A stretch of 64,000 nt of DNA, from positions 3,534,001 through 3,598,000 of the forward strand of contig NZ_JACCFL010000001.1 of the NCBI RefSeq assembly GCF_013410375.1, in the 5' to 3' direction. A program made the position numbers and the translations under genes. The stretch is from Leifsonia shinshuensis (GTDB taxonomy: Bacteria > Actinomycetota > Actinomycetes > Actinomycetales > Microbacteriaceae). Positions 9,094-18,060 of this stretch are shown here, in pieces (the stretch's first letter is position 1; the number at the start of each line of letters is the position of its first letter). The notes under the pieces are model-generated. The model saw only the letters and a program-made list of their open reading frames with translations. It ran no database searches and had not been told where the DNA came from.

Positions 9094-9099
9094 AGCATA
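9094..9099 (-). promoter_or_regulatory. Candidate -10 box for the adenosylhomocysteinase-like operon
   Basis: On the minus strand TATGCT is followed by exactly six bases and then the GTG start at 9087, the spacing expected of a leaderless transcript. No convincing -35 is seen. The operator palindrome at 9131-9148 lies about 30 bases upstream. Confidence 0.5.
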
Positions 9100-9129
9100 G
9101 CGGTCGCCGGAGCAGCGTTCGGACTGATG

Positions 9130-9158
9130 TTGACTGAAAATTCAGTCAGTGCTACGGT
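9130..9158 (+). promoter_or_regulatory. Promoter with palindromic operator (NCS1 permease/TetR side)
   Basis: TTGACT (9130-9135), 17 bases, then TACGGT (9153-9158) is a good sigma-70-type promoter. Overlapping the -35 and spacer is the inverted repeat TGACTGAA-AA-TTCAGTCA (9131-9148), with perfect 8-base arms. Its place suits repression by the TetR regulator encoded at 10705. The same site lies between two divergent operons and could control both. Confidence 0.65.
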
Positions 9159-9194
9159 GGCGCCCGGACACCGTCCCTTCTCAAAGGAGAGAAC

Positions 9195-10676
9195 ATGACT
9201 CGAATCGGCCGGCCCGATGCCCCCGCCGAAGCCGCGACGCAGCCCGGCGACCAGTTCGGACGCGTGGAGCTCGCGGGCATCGACTACGTCCCGCTCGCCG
9301 AGCGGCACTCCACCCCCGGCAACCTGTTCCGGGTCTTCGTCGGAGGCAACCTCGCGCTCTCGGTGGTGATCTTCGGCTGGCTGCCGATCACCTTCGGCCT
9401 CGACTTCTGGCAGGCCATCAGCTCGAGCGTGGTCGGCCTCGTCATCGGCATGGTCCTGATGGTGCCGATGACGCTGCTCGGCAGCCGGACGGGCACGAAC
9501 AACCCGGTCTCCAGCGGCGCCCACTTCGGGATGCGGGGGCGGCTGCTCGGCTCGACGCTCACCCTCCTCTTCGCGATCGCCTACGCCGCCATCGCGGTCT
9601 GGACCTCCGGGGAGGCGCTGGTCGCCGGCTCGCACCGGCTCTTCGGGACGCCCGAGAACGACACCGCGTTCCTCATCGGGTACGCGGTGATCGCCGTCGA
9701 GGTCGTGCTCATCGCGCTCTTCGGCCACGGCACCATCGTCGCCCTGCAGAAGTTCATCATCCCGGCCGCCGGCGTGCTCCTGATCCTCGGCATCATCGCG
9801 TTCGCGCCGCAGTTCCATCCGGCGCACGCGTCGGGAGGCTACCTGCTCGGCGGGTTCTGGCCGACCTGGCTCTTCGCCGTGACGATCTCCATCGGCGGAC
9901 CGCTCTCCTACGCGCCATCGGTCGGCGACTACGCCCGGCGGATCAACCCGTAGCGGTTCACGGACCGCCAGGTCGCCGTCGCCACCTGCGCGGGCATCTT
10001 CGTCGGCCTGTTCGCCACCGCCTTCTTCGGCGCCTTCACCGCGAGCGCGTTCGGGCACCTGTCGCCGTCGTACGTCGCCGACCTGGTCACGACCTCCCCG
10101 GCCTGGTATGTGATCCCGCTGCTCCTGCTCGCCATCATGGGCGGCTGCGGCCAGGGCGTGATCAACATCTACGCGAGCGGGCTCGACCTGGAGTCGATCA
10201 TCCCCCGGCTGAGCCGCACCCAGACCACGCTGATCACCTCCGGGATCGCGATCGTCATCATGTACCTGGGCGTCGTCGCCACCAACGCGATCGCCTCGAT
10301 CACCGCGATGACCGTCGTTCTCAACGCCGTCGCGGGACCGTGGGTGGTCATCAACGGGATCGGGTTCCTCGTGGCGCGCCGGGGGCGCTACGACGCCCAG
10401 GCGCTGCAGCGCTACGGGCTCGGCGTGCGGGGAGGCCGCTACTGGTTCTTCCACGGCTGGAACCTCCGCGCGGTCGTCCCGCTGATCGCCGGCTCCATCG
10501 CGGGCTTCCTGACCGTGCAGAACGACCTCTACCCGGCGCCGCTGGCGAACATCGCCGGCGGACTGGACGTCAGCCTCCCGCTGTCGATCCTCGTGGGCGG
10601 GGGACTGTATTTGCTCGCGCTCCGGGTCTGGCCCGAGACTGGGATCGACGACGGAGTTCCCGGGCTCCCCGACTGA
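9195..10676 (+). pseudogene. NCS1 family nucleobase:cation symporter, interrupted by an in-frame TAG
   Basis: Two stretches in the same frame (9195-9953 and 9954-10676) together make a normal-length NCS1 (cytosine/purine/allantoin type) permease of about 493 residues. The first stretch ends ...YARRINP followed by TAG at 9951-9953; the next codons continue directly as RFTDRQVAVAT. A single C-to-T change (CAG to TAG) would explain it. Family features include PGNLFRVFVGGNLA near the N-terminus and GTNNPVSSG. A strong AAAGGAG site precedes ATG 9195. It could be a recent null allele, a sequencing error or readthrough. Context suggests purine-like substrate import for the divergent operon. Confidence 0.85.
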
Positions 10677-10704
10677 GGGGACCGGGCCGACACGAGAGGC
10701 GCCG

Positions 10705-11322
10705 ATGACCGAGCTGGACGCGCGCGAGCGCATCCTCGACGCGAGCCGGGCGGAGATCGCCGCGAGCGGCGTGCGGGGCCTGCGGATCCAGCGGGTGGCG
10801 AAGCGCGCCGGGGTGTCCCTCGGGCTGATCTACTACCACTTCGAGGACCGTGCGGGGCTGCTCCGCGAGACCCTCGCGGCCGTCGACCGCGCGGTCCAGG
10901 AGCGCATCCCCGAGCCCGACCCCCGGGTCCCGCCGGGCGAGCTGGTGGCGGCGATGCTCGAGGCCGAGTTCGGCGACGAGCCCGGCACGCGCGCCGACTC
11001 GGTGGTCTGGAACGAGATCCGGGCGATCGCGGTCTTCGAGGACGAGGTGAGGACGGCGCTCTCCGACGCCACGCAGGACTGGCAGTCGCGGCTCACCGCG
11101 CCGTTGAGCGCCCTCGGGGTCCCGGACGCCGAGATCGGCGGGACCGCCACCCTGCTCACCGGCCTGGTCGAGGGCCTGTCCAGCCGCTGGCTCTCCGGGC
11201 AGCTGGACACGGCCTCCGTCCAGCGGCTGATGCGCACCGGGACGGCGGCGATCCTCGCCGGCGCGACCGGCGGCCGCGCTCTGGTCAGTCCAGGAACAGC
11301 GCCCGCAGCCGGCGCGTCGTGA
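10705..11322 (+). CDS. TetR family transcriptional regulator
   Basis: A 205-residue repressor-type protein. The N-terminal helix-turn-helix is clear: LRIQRVAKRAGVSLGLIYYHF (about residues 31-51, recognition part GVSLGLIYYHF). The C-terminal ligand domain is variable, as usual. It follows the broken NCS1 permease gene by 28 bases in the same direction and probably shares the promoter with the palindrome at 9131-9148, its likely operator. A purine-like or SAH-related ligand is inference. Its 3' end overlaps the convergent ABC permease gene by 38 bases. Confidence 0.88.
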   Translation: MTELDARERILDASRAEIAASGVRGLRIQRVAKRAGVSLGLIYYHFEDRAGLLRETLAAVDRAVQERIPEPDPRVPPGELVAAMLEAEFGDEPGTRADSVVWNEIRAIAVFEDEVRTALSDATQDWQSRLTAPLSALGVPDAEIGGTATLLTGLVEGLSSRWLSGQLDTASVQRLMRTGTAAILAGATGGRALVSPGTAPAAGAS

Positions 11323-12115
11323 GGACGAGGCCGAGCGCGACCATCACCGCGAAGTAGAGGACGTGCCACAGCATGCCCGGGCCGACCGCCCCGGTCGTGA
11401 GGCCGCGCACCAGCTCGACCCCGTGCCAGAGCGGCAGGGCCATGATGATCGACTGGATCCAGCCCGGGTAGACCGTGATCGGGTAGAACGTCGCCGACAG
11501 CAGGAACATCGGCAGCAGGATGAAGTTGATCCAGTCCATCTGCTGGAAGGTCTTCATGTAGCTGGTGATGCCCATACCGAAGCTGGCGAAGCCGAACGCG
11601 ATCAGCAGCACCGCGGGGAGGGCGAGCAGCGCCCACCAGGACAGGTTCAGGCCCAGCACCTGCATGACGATCATGAACCCGACCGCGTAGAGGGCGCCGC
11701 GCAGCAGCGCCAGCAGGATCTCGCCGAGCGCGACGTCCAGCGGGCCGAGCGAGGTGGACAGCATCCCCTCGTACAGCTTGGCGAAGTGCATCTTGAAGAA
11801 CACGTTCCAGGTGGAGTCGTACACCGCGCCGTTCATCGCGGCCGTCGCCAGCAGCGCCGGGGCGATGAACGCCGCGTACGGCACCTGCTGGCCGCCGGCC
11901 GTGGTGACGTCGCCGACCAGCCGGCCGAAGCCGATGCCGAGCGAGAGCAGGTAGAAGATCGGCTCGAAGAAACCGGAGACGATGACCAGCCAGTTCGTGC
12001 TCCGGGTCGCCGACCAGCCGCGCTGCATCACCGAGCGGGCGTTGCCGGCGTAGAGCGCGCGCAGCGGACGCGACCGGGACACGGCCTCGACGAGCGGATC
12101 GCGCGTGGTGGTCAC
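11285..12115 (-). CDS. ABC-2 type transporter permease (second of two)
   Basis: A 276-residue membrane protein with six hydrophobic segments, of the DrrB/NodJ ABC-2 type (FFEPIFYLLSLGIGFG near residue 50, LLPMFLLSATFYP near residue 185). The start GTG 12115 overlaps the upstream permease stop as GTGA. With the neighbouring permease and ATPase it would form an exporter of a hydrophobic compound or cell-surface precursor; the substrate is unknown. Two different permease genes rather than one suggest a heterodimeric channel. Confidence 0.88.
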   Translation of the reverse strand: MTTTRDPLVEAVSRSRPLRALYAGNARSVMQRGWSATRSTNWLVIVSGFFEPIFYLLSLGIGFGRLVGDVTTAGGQQVPYAAFIAPALLATAAMNGAVYDSTWNVFFKMHFAKLYEGMLSTSLGPLDVALGEILLALLRGALYAVGFMIVMQVLGLNLSWWALLALPAVLLIAFGFASFGMGITSYMKTFQQMDWINFILLPMFLLSATFYPITVYPGWIQSIIMALPLWHGVELVRGLTTGAVGPGMLWHVLYFAVMVALGLVLTTRRLRALFLD

Positions 12116-12954
12116 TTGTTCAGCCTCCGCCCGGCGATGCGGCGCGCCCAGCGCCAGAAGACGACGAACAGCGCCGCGAGGTACAGGACGTGCACGACCG
12201 TGAGCCACAGCGGCTCCGGGTAGCCGTAGGCGAAGACGCGCGCGAGCTCGGTGGAGTGCCAGAGCGGCGAGATCCACCCGATCCACTGCAGGTAGACCGG
12301 CATGGACGCCAGCGGGAAGAACGTGCCGGAGAACAGCGTCATCGGCAGCAGCACGAACCGCATCAGCATCGCGATCTGGCCGGTGTCCTGCTCCAGCGTC
12401 GCGACGTACGCCATCACGGGCGCGCCGAACGCCAGGCCGCCGAGCGTGGCGACCGGGATGGCGAGCCAGCCCCAGGGGCTCGGCACCGCCCCGAACAGCA
12501 GCATGAAGAGGTAGTAGACGACGCTGGTGCCGAGCAGCCGTGCCACCACCGAGATGACGACACCGTCGATGATCTGCCCCGGCGCGATCGGGGACGCGCT
12601 GATGCCCACGAAGGTCGGATTCCACTTGAACCCGAGCATGACCGGGTACGTGAACTCCTCGCTCGCGACGGTGACCGCGGCGGTGCACAGCAGCGCGGGC
12701 GCGACGAACGCCAGGTAGCTGACGCCGTTGACGGCGGTCGGGCCGAGGTTGGCGCTGACCAGGCTCCCGAGCCCGACGCCCATCGCGAAGAGATAGAGGA
12801 ACGGGTTGCCGAAGCCGGTGACCAGCAGCGTCTGCAGGTACGAGCGCATCACCAGGAAGCGGTGCTCGGCGACGTACCAGGCGCCGAACCGGCGCGGCCG
12901 TCCCGAGGCGGCGAGCGCGGCCCGCGTGCCCTCGTCCACGGAGGTCGCGCTCAT
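12112..12954 (-). CDS. ABC-2 type transporter permease (first of two)
   Basis: A 280-residue protein with about six membrane segments and the ABC-2 permease pattern (NPFLYLFAMGVGLG, later LLPMTLFSGTFFPLASMP). It is clearly paralogous to the next gene (both share the F(S/L)(G/S)(A/T)TF(F/Y)P block and PLWH(S/G)(T/V)EL). ATG 12954 overlaps the ATPase stop as ATGA. It is the middle gene of the three-gene exporter operon. Confidence 0.88.
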   Translation of the reverse strand: MSATSVDEGTRAALAASGRPRRFGAWYVAEHRFLVMRSYLQTLLVTGFGNPFLYLFAMGVGLGSLVSANLGPTAVNGVSYLAFVAPALLCTAAVTVASEEFTYPVMLGFKWNPTFVGISASPIAPGQIIDGVVISVVARLLGTSVVYYLFMLLFGAVPSPWGWLAIPVATLGGLAFGAPVMAYVATLEQDTGQIAMLMRFVLLPMTLFSGTFFPLASMPVYLQWIGWISPLWHSTELARVFAYGYPEPLWLTVVHVLYLAALFVVFWRWARRIAGRRLNK

Positions 12955-13877
12955 TCGATCAGGCTCCGCCCGGTGAGCCGCAGGAACACATCCTCGAGGC
13001 TCGACCGGCGCACCAGGCTGGTGAGCGGGTGGAGGCCGCGCTCGGTCAGCCGGGCGAGCTCGGCCTCGCCGTCGTCGCTGTAGACCAGGATGCGGTCGGG
13101 CAGGACCTCGACGCGTTCGCCGACGCCCTCCAGGCGTGGCGCGACCTCGGCGTTGCGCTCGGAGCCGAAGCGGACCTCCAGCACCTCGCGCGTCGAGTAC
13201 TGCCGGATGAGGGAAGCCGGGGTCCCTTCGGCCATGATCGTGCCCTTGTCGACCACGACGAGCCGGTCGCAGAGCTGCTCGGCCTCGTCCATGTAGTGCG
13301 TCGTGAGCACCAGCGTGGTCCCCTGCTCCTTGAGCCGGAACAGCCGGTCCCAGAGGATGTGCCTGGCCTGCGGGTCGAGGCCGGTGGTCGGCTCGTCGAG
13401 CAGCAGGATGCGCGGGTCGTTGATGAGCGCCCGGGCGATGGTGAGCCGGCGCTTCATGCCGCCGGAGAGGTCGTCCACCTTCGCCTTGGCCTTGTCCTCC
13501 AGCTGCGCGAACGCCAGCAGCTCGTCGGCGCGCTGCCGCACCCGCGCCGACGGGAGGCCGAAGTAGCGCCCGTAGACGATGAGGTTGTCGCGCACCCGCA
13601 GCTCGGTGTCGAGGTTGTCGGACTGCGGCACCACGCCGAGCTGCGACCGGATCTCCGGCCCGTACCTGTCCGGGTCGAGCCCGAGGATGCTCAGCTCGCC
13701 CGCGGTGCGCGTGGAGACCGCGCCGATCATCCGCATGGTGGTCGACTTGCCGGCGCCGTTCGGGCCGAGGAGACCGAACGACTCCCCCGCCTCGACCTCG
13801 AAGCTGATGCCGTCGACCGCGGGGAAGTCCTTGTACTTCTTGACCAGGTCGGCGGCGGTGATGACGGACGTCGGCAT
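12951..13877 (-). CDS. ABC-2 exporter, ATP-binding protein (DrrA/NodI type)
   Basis: A 308-residue ATPase with Walker A GPNGAGKST near residue 39, signature LSGGMKRR near residue 137 and Walker B ILLLDEPTTGLDP near residue 157. The MKRR form of the signature is typical of DrrA/NodI ATPases. The C-terminal about 80 residues form the regulatory extension usual in this group. It is the first gene of the operon; a -10-like TACAGT ends eight bases before its ATG, so the leader is very short or absent. Confidence 0.93.
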   Translation of the reverse strand: MPTSVITAADLVKKYKDFPAVDGISFEVEAGESFGLLGPNGAGKSTTMRMIGAVSTRTAGELSILGLDPDRYGPEIRSQLGVVPQSDNLDTELRVRDNLIVYGRYFGLPSARVRQRADELLAFAQLEDKAKAKVDDLSGGMKRRLTIARALINDPRILLLDEPTTGLDPQARHILWDRLFRLKEQGTTLVLTTHYMDEAEQLCDRLVVVDKGTIMAEGTPASLIRQYSTREVLEVRFGSERNAEVAPRLEGVGERVEVLPDRILVYSDDGEAELARLTERGLHPLTSLVRRSSLEDVFLRLTGRSLIE

Positions 13878-13988
13878 AGTTCAGCACTGTAGCCCGGACC
13901 GCGGACATTTCGCCGGTGTCAGCAAACCGGCAGCGCGCAGGAAGTACGGTCGAAGCAGCATCCCGAACCTCCTTCGAAGGAACCCCTC

Positions 13989-15947
13989 ATGAGCACCGAG
14001 ACCACCGCTCCACGCCGCCGTTCGCCCTTCGCGCGGCGGGAGGCGGACAGCGGGCCGCGCGCGCGGTTCAGCCAGCTCCTCGCCTACCTGCTGGAGCACC
14101 GCGGCGTGCTCTCGTTCGTCGTCGTGCTGAGCGTGCTCGGCGCCGCCGCGAGCCTCGCCCAGCCGCTGCTGGTCAGCCAGGTCATCACGATCGTCGGCAA
14201 GGGCGAGCCGCTGAACGGGATCGTCTGGGGGCTGGTCGCGCTCGTCGTGGTCTCCGCCCTCATCTCGGGCTACCAGCACTACCTGCTGCAGCGCACCGGC
14301 GAGGGCGTCGTGCTGTCGTCGCGCCGCAAGCTCGTCGCCCGGATGCTGCGGCTGCCGATCAGCGAGTTCGACACCCGGCGCACCGGCGATCTGGTGTCCC
14401 GGGTCGGCTCGGACACCACGCTGCTGCGCGCGGTGCTGACCCAGGGGCTGGTGGAGGCGATCGGCGGCGCGCTGACGTTCGTCGGCGCGCTCATCGCGAT
14501 GCTCATCATCGACCCGGTGCTGCTCGGGCTGACCGTGCTCGTGGTGGCGGTCTCCATCGTCGTGGTCACGCTGCTGTCGAGCCGCATCCGGGTCGCCAGC
14601 CAGAAGGCGCAGACCAAGGTCGGCGACCTCGCCGCGGCTGTCGAGCGCGCGATCAGCTCGGTGCGCACGATCCGCGCGGCGAACGCGACGGAGCGGGAGA
14701 TCGCGGCGGTGGACGCCGACGCGACCGGGGCCTGGAAGATGGGCATCCAGGTCGCCCGGATCTCCGCGCTGGTCGTGCCGGTCGCAGGGATCGCGATGCA
14801 GGTGTCGTTCCTGGTCGTGCTCGGCGTCGGCGGGTTCCGGGTCGCCAGTGGGGCCATCACGGTCGCCAACCTGGTCGCGTTCATCCTCTTCCTGTTCATG
14901 ATGATCCTGCCGCTCGGCCAGGCGTTCGGCGCGATCACCGCCGTGAACTCGGCGCTCGGCGCGCTCGGCCGCATCCAGGAGATCCTCGACCTCCCCACGG
15001 AGGACCAGTTCGACCGCGACATCGCGCCGCTGGGCATGACCGTGGGGGTCGCGAACGAGGGGCTGGCGCCGAACGCGCCGGCGATCGAGTTCGTAGACGT
15101 GGAGTTCGCCTATCCGTCGGCGCCGGAGCGCGAGGAGCCGTCGGAGGCAGCGACGGCGCCCGCCGACGCGGAGGCCATCGCGCTCGGCGCTCTCGGCGGC
15201 GTGGACGTGGTGGCCGAGGCGGAGGCCGCGGCCGGGCTCGGCGGCGACGCTCCGGCCGCGACGCACGGCGGCGTGCTGCACGGCGTCAGCTTCACGGTGC
15301 CGCGCGGCAAGCGCACAGCGCTGGTCGGCCCGTCCGGTGCGGGCAAGTCGACCATCCTCGCGCTGATCGAGCGGTTCTACGACCCGGAGGCCGGCCAGGT
15401 GCGCTTCGGCGGGATGGACATCCGCACGCTCGACCGCGTCGCGCTGCGCTCCAACATCGGCTACGTCGAGCAGGACGCGCCCGTGCTGGCGGGCTCGCTG
15501 CGGGACAACCTGCGGCTCGCCACCCCCGACGCGACGGACGAGCAGTGCGTCGACGTGCTGCATGCCGTCAACCTCACCGAGGTGCTGGAGCGCAGCGAGC
15601 TGGGCCTGGACGCGCCGGTCGGCGAGGACGGCATCATGCTCTCCGGCGGCGAGCGCCAGCGCCTCGCGATCGCCCGCGCGCTGCTCGCCGCTCCCCCGGT
15701 GCTGCTGCTGGACGAGTCGACCTCCAGCCTGGACGGCCGCAACGAGCAGCTGATGCGGGAGGCGATCGACGCCGTCGCGGAGGACCGCACGCTCCTGGTG
15801 ATCGCGCACCGGCTCTCCACCGTGGTGGACAGCGACCAGATCGTCGTCCTCGACCACGGCCGCGTCGTCGGAATAGGAACCCACTCCGAGCTCGTCGCGT
15901 CCACCCCGCTCTACCGCGACCTAGCGAAGCACCAACTCCTCGTCTGA
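13989..15947 (+). CDS. ABC exporter, fused membrane and ATPase domains
   Basis: A 652-residue half-transporter acting as a dimer. Residues about 20-310 carry six membrane segments with the ABC type I exporter pattern (RTGDLVSRVGSDTTLLR near 131). The ATPase domain shows Walker A GPSGAGKST near 451, signature MLSGGERQRLA near 551, Walker B VLLLDESTSSLD near 572 and the switch His in VIAHRLST. An Ala/Glu-rich insertion of about 45 residues sits between the first ATPase strand (FVDVEFAYPSAP) and Walker A, longer than usual. Substrate is unknown. A GAAGGA site precedes ATG 13989. Confidence 0.9.
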   Translation: MSTETTAPRRRSPFARREADSGPRARFSQLLAYLLEHRGVLSFVVVLSVLGAAASLAQPLLVSQVITIVGKGEPLNGIVWGLVALVVVSALISGYQHYLLQRTGEGVVLSSRRKLVARMLRLPISEFDTRRTGDLVSRVGSDTTLLRAVLTQGLVEAIGGALTFVGALIAMLIIDPVLLGLTVLVVAVSIVVVTLLSSRIRVASQKAQTKVGDLAAAVERAISSVRTIRAANATEREIAAVDADATGAWKMGIQVARISALVVPVAGIAMQVSFLVVLGVGGFRVASGAITVANLVAFILFLFMMILPLGQAFGAITAVNSALGALGRIQEILDLPTEDQFDRDIAPLGMTVGVANEGLAPNAPAIEFVDVEFAYPSAPEREEPSEAATAPADAEAIALGALGGVDVVAEAEAAAGLGGDAPAATHGGVLHGVSFTVPRGKRTALVGPSGAGKSTILALIERFYDPEAGQVRFGGMDIRTLDRVALRSNIGYVEQDAPVLAGSLRDNLRLATPDATDEQCVDVLHAVNLTEVLERSELGLDAPVGEDGIMLSGGERQRLAIARALLAAPPVLLLDESTSSLDGRNEQLMREAIDAVAEDRTLLVIAHRLSTVVDSDQIVVLDHGRVVGIGTHSELVASTPLYRDLAKHQLLV

Positions 15948-15955
15948 CCAGCTCC

Positions 15956-16012
15956 CGAGCACAGGAAAACCGTCGCGATTCGCTCGGAATCGCGACGGTT
16001 TTCCTGTGCTCG
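15956..16012. terminator. Perfect 26-bp hairpin between convergent genes
   Basis: Arms of 26 bases (15956-15981 and 15987-16012) match perfectly around a five-base loop. The outer sequence CGAGCACAGGAAAA carries an A-tract on one side and hence a T-tract on the other, so the hairpin could terminate transcription from both the ABC exporter and pckG. A second, 31-bp member of the same family lies at 43326-43392 and a degenerate one at 20476-20535. Confidence 0.75.
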
Positions 16013-16020
16013 CGGGCTGG

Positions 16021-17943
16021 TTACGCGTTGAGGTGGTAGCGGAGGGAGGCCAGCTCGGCGCGGAGGGCGGCGGGGACGCGGGAGCCGAACCGGTCGAAGT
16101 ACTCCTCGGTCAGGTCGCACTCGGCGAGCCAGCTCGCGCGGTCGACCTCGAAGAGCTCCGCGACGTCCTCGGCCGGGAGGTCGAGGCCGTCCAGGTCGAG
16201 CTCGTCCACCAGCGGGAGGCGGCCGATCGGGGTCGACGCGGCGCCGGCCGTGCCCTCCACCCGGCGGGCGATCCACTCGATCACGCGCGAGTTCTCGCCG
16301 AACCCGGGCCAGAGGAACCGGCCGTCGTCGCCCTTGCGGAACCAGTTCACCTGGAACACGGCGGGCGCGTTCGAGCCGAGCTGCTCGCCGACCTCCAGCC
16401 AGTGGCCCCAGTAGTCGGCCATGTTGTAGCCGCAGAACGGCAGCATCGCGAACGGGTCGCGGCGCAGCTCGCCGACCGTGCCCTCGGCGGCGGCGGTCTT
16501 CTCGGACGAGATGGTCGCGCCGATGAACACGCCGTGCTTCCAGTCCCGGGCCTGCGCTACGAGCGGCACGTTGGTGGCGCGGCGGCCGCCGAACAGGATG
16601 GCGTCGATCGGCACGCCGTCGACCGCGTCCCAGTCGTCCGCGATCGACGGGCACTGGGCCGCGGCGACCGTGAAGCGCGAGTTCGGGTGCGCCGCCGGGC
16701 GACCGCTCTCGGGCGTCCAGTCGTTGCCCTGCCAGTCGATGAGGTGCGCGGGAGGGGTCTCGGTGAGGCCCTCCCACCACACGTCGCCGTCGTCGCGAAG
16801 CGCCACGTTGGTGAAGATCGTGTTGCCCCAGAGCGTGTCGACCGCGGTCTTGTTCGTCAGCTCGCCCGTCCCCGGAGCGACGCCGAAGAAGCCGGCCTCG
16901 GGGTTGATGGCGCGCAGCCTCCCGTCAGCGCCCTGCCGGAGCCAGGCGATGTCGTCGCCGATGGTCTCGACCTTCCAGCCCGGGATGGTCGGCCTGAGCA
17001 TGGCGAGGTTCGTCTTGCCGCAGGCGGACGGGAACGCCGCCGCGAAGTGGAAGGCGCGACCCTCGGGCGAGGTGACCTTGACCAGCAGCATGTGCTCGGC
17101 CAGCCAGCCCTCGTCGCGCGCCATCGCCGAGGCGATCCGGAGCGCGAAGCACTTCTTGGCCAGGATGGCGTTGCCGCCGTAGCCCGAGCCGTAGGACCAG
17201 ACCTCGCGGGTCTCCGGGAACTGGACGATGTACTTGGTGGTGTTGCACGGCCACGCGACGTCCTCGTGCCGCACCCCGGCGTCGTCGATCAGCGGAGCGC
17301 CGACGCTGTGCACGGTCGGCACCCACGGCTGACCGGCGTCGATGAGGTCGAGGACCTGGCTGGTCACCCGGGTCATCAGCGCCATGCTGACGGCGACGTA
17401 GTCGGAGTCGGTAAGCTCGACGCCGACCTGCGAGATCGGCCCGCCGAGAGGCCCCATCGAGAACGGGACGACGTACATCGTGCGGCCTCGCATGCTGCCG
17501 GCGAAGACCCCGCGCAGCTCGGCGCGCATGGCCTCCGGCTCTCGCCAGTTGTTGGTCGGGCCGGCGTCCTCCTCGTCGAGGGAGCAGATGAAGGTGCGGT
17601 CCTCGACGCGGGCGACGTCGCCCGGGTCGGTGCGCGCCAGGAAGCTGTTCGGGCGCCACTCCGGGTTCAGCCGGATGAGCTTGCCCTCGGCGACGAGCTG
17701 CTTGGTCAGCCGGTCGGCCTCCCCCGGGGAGCCGTCGCACCAGACGATGCTCTCGGGCTGGGTCAGCTCGGCGATCTCGGCGACCCAGGCGCGGAGCCCG
17801 GCGAGGCCGGTCGGCGCGGGAGTCGAGGGGGCGGCGGCGTTCGCGCTCTCGGCGATGGTGCCGGCCGCCGGGTAGACGCGCATCTCGTCTGCTGCGTCGG
17901 CATCGTGTGCCTGGTCGGTCAGCGGGAGCTCGGCGATGGACAT
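16021..17943 (-). CDS. pckG: Phosphoenolpyruvate carboxykinase (GTP)
   Basis: Converts oxaloacetate and GTP to phosphoenolpyruvate and CO2, the entry step of gluconeogenesis. The 640-residue length fits the GTP-dependent class. Diagnostic motifs are present: the nucleotide P-loop [13 protein letters not shown] near residue 305, WPCNTTKYI near residue 230 and [12 protein letters not shown] near residue 455. ATG 17943 has a GAGAGGA site upstream. It is divergent from a RamB-type regulator of acetate metabolism, 117 bases apart, with an 18-base palindrome in between, so regulation by that protein is likely (inference). It ends at the 26-bp hairpin. Confidence 0.97.
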   Translation of the reverse strand: MSIAELPLTDQAHDADAADEMRVYPAAGTIAESANAAAPSTPAPTGLAGLRAWVAEIAELTQPESIVWCDGSPGEADRLTKQLVAEGKLIRLNPEWRPNSFLARTDPGDVARVEDRTFICSLDEEDAGPTNNWREPEAMRAELRGVFAGSMRGRTMYVVPFSMGPLGGPISQVGVELTDSDYVAVSMALMTRVTSQVLDLIDAGQPWVPTVHSVGAPLIDDAGVRHEDVAWPCNTTKYIVQFPETREVWSYGSGYGGNAILAKKCFALRIASAMARDEGWLAEHMLLVKVTSPEGRAFHFAAAFPSACGKTNLAMLRPTIPGWKVETIGDDIAWLRQGADGRLRAINPEAGFFGVAPGTGELTNKTAVDTLWGNTIFTNVALRDDGDVWWEGLTETPPAHLIDWQGNDWTPESGRPAAHPNSRFTVAAAQCPSIADDWDAVDGVPIDAILFGGRRATNVPLVAQARDWKHGVFIGATISSEKTAAAEGTVGELRRDPFAMLPFCGYNMADYWGHWLEVGEQLGSNAPAVFQVNWFRKGDDGRFLWPGFGENSRVIEWIARRVEGTAGAASTPIGRLPLVDELDLDGLDLPAEDVAELFEVDRASWLAECDLTEEYFDRFGSRVPAALRAELASLRYHLNA

Positions 17944-18027
17944 TCCGTCGGTCCTCTCGTTCGGAAAGATCGGGGCGTGGATCCAGGATCGAACAGAATT
18001 CACCGCCCCGGGCGACAAATTCCGGGT

Positions 18028-18045
18028 AAAGAATCGCGATTCTTT
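18028..18045. promoter_or_regulatory. Perfect 18-bp palindrome, candidate autoregulatory operator
   Basis: AAAGAATCGCGATTCTTT is a perfect palindrome ending four bases before the -10 box (18049-18054) of the RamB-like gene and 85 bases upstream of pckG. Helix-turn-helix dimers of the XRE class bind such sites, and autoregulation is known for RamB homologues, so it is the obvious candidate operator for both genes. Confidence 0.6.
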
Positions 18046-18048
18046 CGC

Positions 18049-18054
18049 TATTGT
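18049..18054 (+). promoter_or_regulatory. Candidate -10 box for a leaderless RamB-like transcript
   Basis: TATTGT followed by six bases and ATG 18061. The short GAAGG just before the ATG is too close to act as a normal ribosome binding site. The palindrome at 18028-18045 would cover the spacer and -35 area. Confidence 0.5.
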
Positions 18055-18060
18055 GAAGGC

